In this document: positions 1 to 7,679 of the stretch, piece by piece
Layout of the letters: the number at the start of each line of letters is the position of its first letter
How positions within the stretch are numbered: position 1 is the first letter of the stretch
Assembly: GCF_005771675.1 (NCBI RefSeq)
Contig: NZ_VAJM01000019.1
Coordinates: forward strand, 1 to 64,000
Source: Hymenobacter jeollabukensis
GTDB taxonomy: Bacteria; Bacteroidota; Bacteroidia; Cytophagales; Hymenobacteraceae
Direction of reading: 5' to 3'
DNA length: 64,000 nucleotides
Made by a program: the position numbers and the translations under genes
The notes under the pieces: generated by a model
What the model was told of the DNA's origin: nothing
What the model saw: only the letters and a program-made list of their open reading frames with translations
The model's database searches: none

Positions 1-1187
1 CCCCGGCGCCGGCCGCCAGCTTCGCCGCCCCGCTGGGCTACCGCCTCTACCGGGCCGAGGGCCAGAACCCGGCCGCCAGCGCCTACACCTTGGTGCGCAC
101 GGCCACCAGCCTGAGCGACACCACCCACACCGACACCAACCTGAACACGCGCGACAAGGCCTATACCTACCGCCTCGAGTTCTTCCGCGCCACGCCTGAA
201 GTCGTCGAGCCCGCCGGGCCTGCCAGTTCCGTGCGCCTCAATACGGTGGCCAACCCGGTGGGCACGACCGTGAAGCTGACCTGGACCTACAACGTGCCCT
301 GGGACAACAGCGTGACGCGCACCCGCGTCTACCGGCGTGATGCCGACCCGGCGGCGCCCTTCGTGCTGGTGGGCGACACGGTGAGCACCCGCACCGGCGG
401 CACCTTCACCGACCGCAGCAGCACGCTACGCAAGGACCAGACGTATTGCTACCGGGTGGAAACCGTGGGGACGTACGGCGCCCCCAACCAGCCCAGCAAC
501 CTGCTCAACCTGAGTCAGGTGAGCTGCGTGACGCTGGCCGCCGTGCCCTGCCCGCCGGTGCTGACGCTGCTGCCCGTCAACTGCGACAGTATTGCCGCGG
601 TGGCCCAGCAGGCGCCGAACCGGGGCCGCACCCTGCTTTACACGAACCGCCTGACCTGGACGCTGGGCAACACCCCCGCCGACTGTAGCCGCAACATTTC
701 CTACTACCGCGTGCTCTACAGCCCTACGCAGTATGGGCCGCTGCAGGAAATCGGCCGGACGCCGGTGCGCAGCTTCGTGCACAGCAACCTGGCCTCGGCG
801 GCGGGCTGCTACGCGGTGGTGGCCGTGGATTCATTGGGCAACAACAGCGCCCAGAGCAACGTGGCCTGCCAGGATAATTGCCAGTTCTTCCTGCTGCCCA
901 ACATCTTCACCCCCGACAACGACGGCCGCAACGACGTGTTTCGTCCGATTTCGGCCTCGCCCATCGTGCGGGCCAAGGTGCAGATTTTCAACCGCTGGGG
1001 CGTGAAGATGTACGAGGGTAACGCCTCCTCCGACCTTACGCTCTGGGACGGTGGCGGTGCGGCCAGCGGCGAAAGCGGCGGCGCCAAGGCCGTGGCGGGC
1101 ACCTACTACTACCTCATCGAAGTGCAGTTTGCTGACCTCAACCGCACCACCAAAACCTACAAAGGCTGGGTAGAGGTAATGCGCTAA
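1..1187 (+). CDS. T9SS type B sorting-domain protein, 5'-truncated by the window edge
   Basis: The reading frame is open from base 3, so the true start lies outside the window. About 394 C-terminal residues are visible. They contain fibronectin-III-like segments (YRLYRAEG, TRVYRRDADPAAPF, CYRVETVGTYG) and end in a gliding-motility-associated C-terminal domain with the hallmark PNIFTPDNDGRND, then FNRWGVKMYEG and a closing KGWVEVMR. This domain (TIGR04131, T9SS type B signal) directs export through the type IX system and retention at the cell surface. The protein is probably a large surface or adhesin-like protein. The N-terminal function cannot be seen. A strong hairpin follows the stop codon. 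Confidence 0.9.
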   Translation, partial: PAPAASFAAPLGYRLYRAEGQNPAASAYTLVRTATSLSDTTHTDTNLNTRDKAYTYRLEFFRATPEVVEPAGPASSVRLNTVANPVGTTVKLTWTYNVPWDNSVTRTRVYRRDADPAAPFVLVGDTVSTRTGGTFTDRSSTLRKDQTYCYRVETVGTYGAPNQPSNLLNLSQVSCVTLAAVPCPPVLTLLPVNCDSIAAVAQQAPNRGRTLLYTNRLTWTLGNTPADCSRNISYYRVLYSPTQYGPLQEIGRTPVRSFVHSNLASAAGCYAVVAVDSLGNNSAQSNVACQDNCQFFLLPNIFTPDNDGRNDVFRPISASPIVRAKVQIFNRWGVKMYEGNASSDLTLWDGGGAASGESGGAKAVAGTYYYLIEVQFADLNRTTKTYKGWVEVMR

Positions 1188-1204
1188 GCTTCCAGATTCC
1201 AAGG

Positions 1205-1237
1205 AAAGGGCCATCGGTTTCGATGGCCCTTTTTCGT
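1205..1237 (+). terminator. Rho-independent terminator after the T9SS protein
   Basis: A 12-bp perfect stem (1205-1216 with 1221-1232) closes on a GTTT loop and runs into a T-rich tract. It lies 18 bp after the stop codon. Confidence 0.8.
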
Positions 1238-1250
1238 TAGCTTATCGGCC

Positions 1251-1562
1251 ATGAACAAAGCAAGCCAGCTGCTACTGGCAACGCTGGTGCTAGGGAGCTG
1301 TGCCGCGCGCCAGTCCAAACCAGTAGTACCGCTGGCGGAAGCGAAAGTCAAAACGGCGGCGGAGGCCCAGGCCATTGCGCTGCGCTGGATAGCGCAGGAC
1401 AGCAGCGAAGTCCGGCACCTGCGGCTGGATCAGGTGGAAGTGCAGGAGCAACCGGCTGGCTGGGAGGTCTTCATCCGACGCAACGACAACCGAAAGCCGG
1501 GCGGCACCCTGATCGTAGTGGACAAGCGCACCGGGAAGCCGACTAACGTGCCCCTGAAGTGA
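1251..1562 (+). CDS. small putative lipoprotein, unknown function
   Basis: A 103-residue protein. Its N-terminus (hydrophobic run LLLATLVLGSC) is a lipoprotein signal with the lipid-modified cysteine at about residue 17. The mature part is a single small alpha/beta unit: a helix AEAQAIALRWIAQ, then WEVFIRRNDN and a strand GGTLIVVDKRTGK. This resembles small periplasmic NTF2-fold or PepSY-like proteins, but I cannot assign a family with certainty. It stands alone between two terminators or gaps and precedes fabD by 110 bp. It is probably anchored in the inner leaflet of the outer membrane, or in the inner membrane. Confidence 0.7.
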   Translation: MNKASQLLLATLVLGSCAARQSKPVVPLAEAKVKTAAEAQAIALRWIAQDSSEVRHLRLDQVEVQEQPAGWEVFIRRNDNRKPGGTLIVVDKRTGKPTNVPLK

Positions 1563-1672
1563 CGCCGGCCCGGTTTTGCGCATAAGGGCCTGATTGCGCA
1601 CCTTGCGGCCCGTTTGGGCGGCCGCGCCGTACAACGACTTCACAACGCTTTTTCCCACCGACCTTTCCCCAC

Positions 1673-2557
1673 ATGAAAGCAGTAGTATTTCCCGGCCAGG
1701 GCAGCCAGTTCACCGGCATGGGCCGCGACCTGTTCGAGCAGCACCCCGAAGCCCGCGCCCTGATGACGCAGGCCAACGACATCCTCGGCTTCTCGCTCAC
1801 CGACATCATGTTCTCGGGCTCCGAGGAGGACCTGCGCCGCACCGACGTAACCCAGCCGGCCATCTTCGTGCACTCAGTAGCGCAGTTCGTGGCCACGCCC
1901 GGCCTGCAGCCCGATATGGTGGCCGGCCACTCACTGGGCGAGTTTTCGGCCCTGGTGGCCGCAGGCGTGCTCACGTTTGAGGACGCGCTGCGGCTGGTGG
2001 CCCGTCGCGCCCAGGCCATGCAGGCCGCCTGCGAGGAGCAGCCCGGCACCATGGCCGCCATCCTCGGCCTCGACGACGCCACGGTGGAGCGCATCTGCCA
2101 GGAAATCACGCAGGGCGGCAACGTGGTGGTGGCCGCCAACTACAACTGCCCCGGCCAGCTGGTTATCAGCGGCTCCAAGGCCGGCATCGAGCAGGCCTGC
2201 GAAGCCCTGAAGGCCGCCGGCGCCAAGCGCGCCCTGCCGCTGCCGGTGGGCGGCGCCTTCCACTCGCCGCTGATGCAGTCGGCCGAGGCGGCGCTGGCCG
2301 AGGCCATCGGGCGCACCACCTTCAGCGCCGGCCGCTGCCCGGTGTACCAGAACGTGGACGCCGCCCCGCACACCGACCCCGACGAAATCCGCCAGAACCT
2401 GATTCGCCAGCTGACCGCGCCGGTGCGCTGGACGCAGTCGGTGCAGCGCATGAGTGAGGACGGCGCCACCGAATTCGTGGAGTGCGGCCCGGGCAAGGTA
2501 CTGCAGGGCCTGGTGAAGAAAATTTCGCCCCAGGCCGCCACGGCCTCGGCCCAGTAA
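1673..2557 (+). CDS. fabD: malonyl-CoA:ACP transacylase
   Basis: A 294-residue cytoplasmic enzyme that moves malonyl from CoA to acyl carrier protein to feed fatty-acid elongation. The FabD signatures are all present: GQGSQ at residues 8-12, the nucleophile Ser87 in GHSLGE, the catalytic His197 in GGAFHSPL, and the late ECGPGKVLQGL motif. The length is normal for the family. The ATG at 1673 opens directly on the conserved MKAVVFPGQG start. No other fab gene is adjacent, so it appears monocistronic. A terminator follows. Confidence 0.97.
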   Translation: MKAVVFPGQGSQFTGMGRDLFEQHPEARALMTQANDILGFSLTDIMFSGSEEDLRRTDVTQPAIFVHSVAQFVATPGLQPDMVAGHSLGEFSALVAAGVLTFEDALRLVARRAQAMQAACEEQPGTMAAILGLDDATVERICQEITQGGNVVVAANYNCPGQLVISGSKAGIEQACEALKAAGAKRALPLPVGGAFHSPLMQSAEAALAEAIGRTTFSAGRCPVYQNVDAAPHTDPDEIRQNLIRQLTAPVRWTQSVQRMSEDGATEFVECGPGKVLQGLVKKISPQAATASAQ

Positions 2558-2583
2558 ATCGAGCTGATTGAGTACGTTCGTGG

Positions 2584-2610
2584 AAAGAGCCGGCGCTAGC
2601 CGGCTCTTTT
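2584..2610 (+). terminator. terminator after fabD
   Basis: The 11-bp stem AAAGAGCCGGC / GCCGGCTCTTT is closed by a four-base loop and followed by T residues, 27 bp past the fabD stop. Confidence 0.75.
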
Positions 2611-2622
2611 AGCATCCGCCCC

Positions 2623-3798
2623 ATGAACACCGCCGCTCCCGTTGCTGCATTCTGGTCGAGGCCCCGCGTGGCGGTGGCGGCTGCGGTCGTGCTGGCCACG
2701 GCGCTGCTGCTGGGCCTGCTGCTCTACGCGCTGCTACCCGGCCTGGCCCGCACCGCCGACTCGCGGCACTACTTGGCCGCCGCGGCCAGCTTCGCCGAAA
2801 CGGGCCAATTGCTGAATGCCGACGGCACCCCATACACCTCGTGGGGGCCGCTGTACCCGCTGTTATTAGCGCTGGGCAGCCGGCACGTGCTGGCCTGGGC
2901 CACCGGGCTGCACGTGCTGGCCAGCCTGACATGCCTCTGGAGCTGGGGCTACCTGGCCATGCAGCTGTTGCCGCGCCGGGCAGTGGTGGCCTGGAGCCTG
3001 CTGGTGCTGGCCCTGGCGGCCCCTTGGCTGATTACGGCCAAGTTTATCTGGGCCGAAGCCGGTTTTCAGGCACTGTTCGGGCTCTACGCCGTGGCGCTGT
3101 ACCGCTGGCTGCGCACCCGGCGGCCGGGCTGGCTGATAGCCGCCACCGTAGCCGGGGTGCTGCTGCCGCTGCAGCGCACCTCGGGCGTGTTTCTGCTGCT
3201 CGGGGTGGGAGCGGGGTTGGTATTGGCGTATCCAGCCGAGCTGCGCCGTCATTGGCGGGCCCTGAACGTACACGCCGTAATCATAAGCAGCGCGGCGGGA
3301 AGCTGGCTGTGGCATGCTCAGCACGTGGCCGCGCAGCCCGAAGTGTACCGCAGCCGCGGCTGGCAGGGCCTGCGCGAAACCCTCGGCGACTACGGCTACG
3401 TGCTCACGCGCTGGCTGGTGCCGGTGCAGCAGGCCGGTTGGCCCAAGCACTGGCTGTTCGAGCTGCTGCTGCCCGCGCTGCTGCTAGCCCTGGCTGCTAT
3501 GGTCTGGCGCAGCCGGCAGCCCTTTCTGCGCCTGCTGGGGGCGGTGCTGCTGACCTATATTCTCTGCCACATCGGCATCACGGTGCTGAGCCGGGCCGGG
3601 GGCAACGTGTACGACGTGGAGCGCTACGCAGCAGCCGTTTACGGGCCGTTTGTGCTGCTGCTGGCCGAGGCGGCCGGCCGGCTGGCCGTGCGGCGGTGCT
3701 GGGTGCTGCTGGTGCTGGCGTGCTGGCTGGCCTACCCGGCGGTGCGGGCAGCGCGGGTGGCCCGGTTCTGCCATCAGCTGCCAGTGCCGATTCGCTAA
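2623..3798 (+). CDS. polytopic membrane protein, possible GT-C fold glycosyltransferase
   Basis: A 391-residue integral membrane protein with about nine to ten hydrophobic helices, starting with one at residues 13-40. The first extracytoplasmic loop contains DSRHYLAAAASFAETGQ, then a TSWGPLYPLLLAL segment. This arrangement (an acidic residue, then GP-x-YP at the next helix) is typical of Dol-P-mannosyltransferase-like GT-C proteins of family 39/83 in bacteria. The sugar donor and acceptor cannot be inferred. It is convergent with folK, with only 11 bp between the stops and no obvious terminator. Confidence 0.65.
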   Translation: MNTAAPVAAFWSRPRVAVAAAVVLATALLLGLLLYALLPGLARTADSRHYLAAAASFAETGQLLNADGTPYTSWGPLYPLLLALGSRHVLAWATGLHVLASLTCLWSWGYLAMQLLPRRAVVAWSLLVLALAAPWLITAKFIWAEAGFQALFGLYAVALYRWLRTRRPGWLIAATVAGVLLPLQRTSGVFLLLGVGAGLVLAYPAELRRHWRALNVHAVIISSAAGSWLWHAQHVAAQPEVYRSRGWQGLRETLGDYGYVLTRWLVPVQQAGWPKHWLFELLLPALLLALAAMVWRSRQPFLRLLGAVLLTYILCHIGITVLSRAGGNVYDVERYAAAVYGPFVLLLAEAAGRLAVRRCWVLLVLACWLAYPAVRAARVARFCHQLPVPIR

Positions 3799-3809
3799 TA
3801 ACTAACGAC

Positions 3810-4313
3810 TTACATATCCCCGAACCAGGGCTCCACGGGCAGCTTGTCGGGGCAGTCGGCCAGCAGGTCGGCCACCGATTTGTGGAGCTGCGGGTGCACG
3901 TAGGTGGTGGCGATATCGGCCAGGGGCACCAGGGCAAACATGCGCTCGGGCAGGCGCGGGTGCGGAATGGTCAGCGCCTCGGTCTGCAGCACCAGGTCGT
4001 CGTAGAAGAGAATGTCCACGTCGAGGGTGCGCGGGCCCCACAGCTCCAGCCGCTCCCGGCCCAGGTCGGCCTCCACCTGCTGGCAGGCGGCCAGCAGCTG
4101 CTCGGGCGTGAGGTCGGTGCTGAGCTGCACGGCCTGGTTCAGAAACGCCGGCTGCGCCTCCTGGCCCCAGGCCGCCGTTTCGTACACCCCCGATACCGCT
4201 ACCAGCCGGCCGCCTTTTTCAGCCAGGCCCAGCAGGGCGCGGTGCAGCGTGACGACCCGGTCGCCGAGGTTGGAGCCGAGGAGCAGGTAGGCAGTGTGGG
4301 CGTGTGGTTTCAT
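3810..4313 (-). CDS. folK: 2-amino-4-hydroxy-6-hydroxymethyldihydropteridine pyrophosphokinase
   Basis: A 167-residue cytoplasmic folate-pathway enzyme. It transfers pyrophosphate from ATP to 6-hydroxymethyl-7,8-dihydropterin ahead of dihydropteroate synthase. The protein shows GSNLGDR at residues 13-19, the family signature RTLDVDILFYDD at 95-106 with its metal-binding aspartates, and PHPRLPERMFAL at 117-128. The length is typical. It is monocistronic as seen here: the next gene upstream on this strand is 170 bp away across two small hairpins. Confidence 0.96.
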   Translation of the reverse strand: MKPHAHTAYLLLGSNLGDRVVTLHRALLGLAEKGGRLVAVSGVYETAAWGQEAQPAFLNQAVQLSTDLTPEQLLAACQQVEADLGRERLELWGPRTLDVDILFYDDLVLQTEALTIPHPRLPERMFALVPLADIATTYVHPQLHKSVADLLADCPDKLPVEPWFGDM

Positions 4314-4385
4314 GCGAGTGGAGCAAGTGACTGGCGCCGGTTTAGCTGCCGCAGGCGACGCAACCGGTGCCCCAAATAAAGCAGG

Positions 4386-4462
4386 TTTTCAACCTGCGTC
4401 GAACCTTGTAGCGGCAGGCTGGAAGTTGTGCCCAGGCCCCACGCGCAGGCTGAAAGCCTGTC
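4386..4462. repeat. pair of short hairpins with a CAGGxTxxAAxCCTG pattern
   Basis: GCAGGTTTTCAACCTGC (4381-4397) and CAGGCTGAAAGCCTG (about 4446-4460) are two similar short palindromes in the gap between folK and the hydrolase gene. They may be a degenerate repeat, or the terminator region of the hydrolase gene. No long T tract follows. Confidence 0.4.
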
Positions 4463-4482
4463 TGATTGTAGGTGCCGGCCAG

Positions 4483-5355
4483 TTAATGCTCCTCAAAAAA
4501 CGTCGCCGTGCGTTCGGCCACCTCCTGCGCCAGCGGGGGCAGGGTGGTTTCGGCCCAGGGGTGGGCGCCGCCGAACATGTGCCCGCCACCGGGCAGAATG
4601 ACCACTTCCGCGTCGGGCTTGGCCTGCTGCAGCAGCGGTACCTTGGCCACCGGCAGCGTTTCGTCCTGGTCGCCGTGGATGATGAGCAGGGGCTGGCGGT
4701 GGCGCAGGCGCAGGTTGTGCTGAATGTCGAGGCGGCGGCGGTTGCGGTGGTAATCTTCTACCATCTGGAAGTACAGCGGTAGCTGCTGCTGGGTGCGCGT
4801 GTTTTCCACGTGCAGCACGCCGGCCTGCTGCCAGTGCTGCATCATGGGCTCGGGCCAGCCGGGGTTGACGTCGGTAATGGGGGCCCAGGCGGCCACGGCG
4901 CGCACGCGGGCGTCTTCGGCGGCCTTGAGCATGGCCAGGCCCCCGCCCCGGCTGTGGCCGGCGAGGTAGAGGCGCCCGAGGTCCATTTCGGCGGCCGGAA
5001 TGGGCGTCTGGCCGGGCTGGTGCAGGGCGTCGAGCAGGCAGCCGATGTCGTCCAGCTCGATGCTGAAGTTGTTGCGGCCGAAAGCGTCGAGGTCTTCCAA
5101 ATCCCCAGTCCCGCCGATGACCACGCCGTTGTGCGAGAGGTCGAGCTTAACGAACACGAAGCCGCGCCGGGCAAAGAAATCGGCCAGCACGTTGAAGTGG
5201 CCCCAGTCCTTGAAGCCCTTGAAACCGTGCACGAACACCACCACCGGCTTGGCGCGGCCATCGGGCACGAAGCGGGCATCGGCGGCGAAGGCGCGGCTGT
5301 GGTGGGCGGGCGTGAGGGTGAAATCGAGGCGGGTGGTGGCAATAGGAGCAACCAT
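4483..5355 (-). CDS. alpha/beta-hydrolase, dienelactone-hydrolase/esterase type
   Basis: A 290-residue soluble alpha/beta-hydrolase. An oxyanion-hole strand FVHGFKGFKDWG lies at residues 41-52. The nucleophile elbow GHSRGGG places the serine at residue 135. The acid is probably the aspartate of IIHGDQDETLPV, and the histidine that of PGGGHMFGG near the end. No signal peptide is visible, so it should be cytoplasmic. The substrate is unknown: VHGFKGF proteins are annotated generally as alpha/beta-fold hydrolases or peptidase-S9-like. Its start is 54 bp from the stop of the DUF3667 gene on the same strand, so the two may be co-transcribed. Confidence 0.88.
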   Translation of the reverse strand: MVAPIATTRLDFTLTPAHHSRAFAADARFVPDGRAKPVVVFVHGFKGFKDWGHFNVLADFFARRGFVFVKLDLSHNGVVIGGTGDLEDLDAFGRNNFSIELDDIGCLLDALHQPGQTPIPAAEMDLGRLYLAGHSRGGGLAMLKAAEDARVRAVAAWAPITDVNPGWPEPMMQHWQQAGVLHVENTRTQQQLPLYFQMVEDYHRNRRRLDIQHNLRLRHRQPLLIIHGDQDETLPVAKVPLLQQAKPDAEVVILPGGGHMFGGAHPWAETTLPPLAQEVAERTATFFEEH

Positions 5356-5409
5356 GGCGGTAGGAGAGTGGAGCGGATTCAGAAGGACAACCGGCGCGGC
5401 GGCCGGCGG

Positions 5410-6282
5410 TTACAGCAGCCAGTAGGTGACCAGAAACAGCAGCGGGCGGTACACGTTGATGAGCAGCCAGAAAAAGCCGATGCCCACCGCCAGCCCGCGG
5501 GCAGTGGCCGCCACCGCCCCGCCGCCGTAGGTGCGCCGCAGCAGCACCGCCGCCCACGCCGTGATGCTGAGCGTGATAATGGCCGTGGCCACCAAATCCC
5601 GGTTGCCGAAGTCCAACGGCTGCGCCCGGGCCCGGTTGATCAGCCAGATCAGGGCCGTACCCGGCGCAATCATCACCAGCTCCACCAGCAGAATCTGGCT
5701 GATCAGGTGCGTCCCGGTGACGACGTGCTCCAGAAAATACCGGCGCTGCCGCCAGAACAGGGCCGTCAGCAGCAGGGCCAGCAGCGGGATGAAGGCGAAA
5801 ATCAGCGTCTTCGACAGCACGTTGGCCGAGGCGTTGAATTGCTCGGCCAGCTGGTCCAGCGTGATGCCGCGCCGCGCGGCCAGGTGCTGCATCCGCCCGG
5901 CGGCCCAGCCCCCGTACCAGTTGTCGACGTGGTAGCGCCAGGGCGTATTGAAAATCTGCAGGTGCAGCTTGTGGGCCGCGAAGACGAACAGCAGGTTGAC
6001 CACCAGAAACAGCTGCAGGGGCTTGGGCCAGGGCACCCGGCGCCCGGCCAGCACCTCGCGGGTCATCAGGCCGGGGCGGCGCAGCAGGCTCCAGCCGCCC
6101 TTCACCACTTTCAGGTCGAAGTGGGTGGCCGTGTCCACGGCGTGCTCCAGGAAGTGGCCGAGGTGGTAATCGTGGTGGTCGAGGCGCTTTTCGCCGCAGT
6201 GATGGCAGAAAGGGCCTTGCAGCGCGGTGCCGCAGGTGGCGCAGGCGGCGCCGACGTCGACGGTGGGGGCGGTGGCTGACAC
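5410..6282 (-). CDS. DUF3667 family membrane protein
   Basis: The N-terminus carries a zinc-ribbon pair, CATCG then FCHHCGEKR, typical of DUF3667. The conserved segment DHHDYHLGHFLEHAVD and the LRRPGLMTREVLAGRRVPWPKPLQLFL stretch follow, and then about four to five membrane helices. The family is common in Bacteroidota and has no established function. The start is uncertain. The frame stays open to a TTG at 6324, but the GTG at 6282 gives MSATAPT just ahead of the zinc ribbon, which is how family members usually begin. It lies divergent from the polyprenyl synthase gene. Confidence 0.85.
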   Translation of the reverse strand: MSATAPTVDVGAACATCGTALQGPFCHHCGEKRLDHHDYHLGHFLEHAVDTATHFDLKVVKGGWSLLRRPGLMTREVLAGRRVPWPKPLQLFLVVNLLFVFAAHKLHLQIFNTPWRYHVDNWYGGWAAGRMQHLAARRGITLDQLAEQFNASANVLSKTLIFAFIPLLALLLTALFWRQRRYFLEHVVTGTHLISQILLVELVMIAPGTALIWLINRARAQPLDFGNRDLVATAIITLSITAWAAVLLRRTYGGGAVAATARGLAVGIGFFWLLINVYRPLLFLVTYWLL

Positions 6283-6398
6283 GGGCAGGCGGACTGGGTG
6301 GTTGCGAAGGGCCAATCTACGCAACCGAGCCAGCTTCCCCGCCGTCCGCAGCCGAAAACTGCCGCCGCGTGCGTATCATTGCGCGCCCTACCCACCGC

Positions 6399-7388
6399 AT
6401 GAAATATTCGCTGGACGATATACAGGCCCCCATTGCGGCCGAAATGCAGGAATTTGAACTCAAGTTCCGCCAGTCCATGCAAACGCGGGTGCTGCTGCTG
6501 GACAAAATCATGGGCTACATCATCCGGCGCAAAGGCAAGCAGCTGCGCCCGATGTTCGTATTCCTGACGGCCCATACCGTCAGCCCCGACCCCACCGCCC
6601 CGCTGCCTGAGCCCACCTTCCGCGGCGCGGCCCTCATCGAGCTGCTGCACACGGCCACCCTGGTGCACGACGACGTGGTAGACGAATCCAACTACCGCCG
6701 CGGCTTCTTCTCCATCAACGCCCTGTGGAAGAATAAGATAGCCGTGCTGGTGGGCGACTACCTCCTGTCGCGCGGCCTGCAGCTGGCCCTGGAGCACGAC
6801 GACTTCGACCTGCTCAAAATCGTGAACCGGGCCGTGCGCGAGCTGAGCGAAGGGGAGTTGCTGCAAATCGAAAAAGCCCGCCGCCTCGACATCACCGAGG
6901 AGGTGTACTTCGACATTATCCGGCAGAAAACGGCCTCGCTCATTGCCTCCTGCACCGCCGTGGGCGCCTCCTCGGTGGGCGCCAGCAAGGAAGCGGTGGA
7001 GCGCGCCCGGCTGTTCGGCGAGAAGGTGGGCATGGCCTTCCAGATCAAGGACGATTTGTTTGACTTCGGCACGGCCGAAATCGGCAAGCCGGTGGGCATC
7101 GACATCAAGGAGAAAAAGATGACACTGCCCCTGATTTACGCCCTGCAGCAGGCCTCCTGGCTGCAGAAGCGCCGCGTCATCTACAACGTGCAGAACAACG
7201 ACGGCCGCGCCGACCGCGTGCAGGCCGTCATCGAGTTCGTGAAGAAGTCGGGCGGGCTGGAGTACGCCGTGGAGCGCATGAAGCAGTTCCGCGACGAGGC
7301 CCTGGCCATTCTGCACACCTTCCCGGCCTCGCCGGCCCGGGTGTCGCTGGAGCAGCTCATCGAGTACACCATCGAGCGGGAGAAGTGA
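6399..7388 (+). CDS. ispB: all-trans polyprenyl diphosphate synthase
   Basis: About 329 residues from the ATG at 6399 (MKYSLDDIQ); an upstream in-frame GTG at 6369 is less likely. It condenses isopentenyl diphosphate onto an allylic primer to make the long isoprenoid tail of menaquinone. The first aspartate-rich motif is HDDVVDESNYRRG, with KGKQLRPM (IPP binding) before it. The second is IKDDLFDFG. KKMTLPLIYAL is the usual downstream motif. The assignment to the octaprenyl/heptaprenyl (IspB-like) class rather than the short-chain IspA class rests on the overall pattern; the product length cannot be read from the sequence. Confidence 0.93.
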   Translation: MKYSLDDIQAPIAAEMQEFELKFRQSMQTRVLLLDKIMGYIIRRKGKQLRPMFVFLTAHTVSPDPTAPLPEPTFRGAALIELLHTATLVHDDVVDESNYRRGFFSINALWKNKIAVLVGDYLLSRGLQLALEHDDFDLLKIVNRAVRELSEGELLQIEKARRLDITEEVYFDIIRQKTASLIASCTAVGASSVGASKEAVERARLFGEKVGMAFQIKDDLFDFGTAEIGKPVGIDIKEKKMTLPLIYALQQASWLQKRRVIYNVQNNDGRADRVQAVIEFVKKSGGLEYAVERMKQFRDEALAILHTFPASPARVSLEQLIEYTIEREK

Positions 7389-7407
7389 GCCGCCGGTGGC
7401 GCTGGCC

Positions 7408-7576
7408 GTCATTGCGAGCGAAGCGCGGCAATCTTTCCTCTCGCGGTAGAAACGGTATGAGAAGCACTGCCCGAAACCTGCAGACGCAATGTTTCGGGCG
7501 GTGCTGTTTTCGGTTTGTAGGTATTCTGGCGGCGGTGCTACTAGAGGAACAATTGCCGCGCTTCGCTCGCAATGAC
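7408..7576. repeat. MITE-like palindromic element, family A, copy 1
   Basis: This 169-bp element is bounded by 25-bp perfect terminal inverted repeats (7408-7432 and 7552-7576) that begin GTCATTGCGAGCGAAGCGCG. Inside lies a second hairpin (CTGCCCGAAAC / GTTTCGGGCGG). It contains no coding sequence. A second copy sits at 17030-17214 in the opposite orientation. It starts 20 bp after the prenyl synthase stop. Confidence 0.85.
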
Positions 7577-7619
7577 TGCAGGGTGAGCCGGCTGAGTACG
7601 CGGAGCCACGGCGACGCCG

Positions 7620-7627
7620 TAGCTTTG
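7620..7627 (+). promoter_or_regulatory. candidate Bacteroidota -7 promoter element
   Basis: TAGCTTTG matches the Bacteroidota -7 consensus TAnnTTTG exactly, 52 bp upstream of the ATG at 7680. I do not see a clear TTG at -33. Confidence 0.4.
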
Positions 7628-7679
7628 CTGCTACGCCGAAACCAGTTCCACCGGCACCCCGACGTTTTGCCGCCCGCCC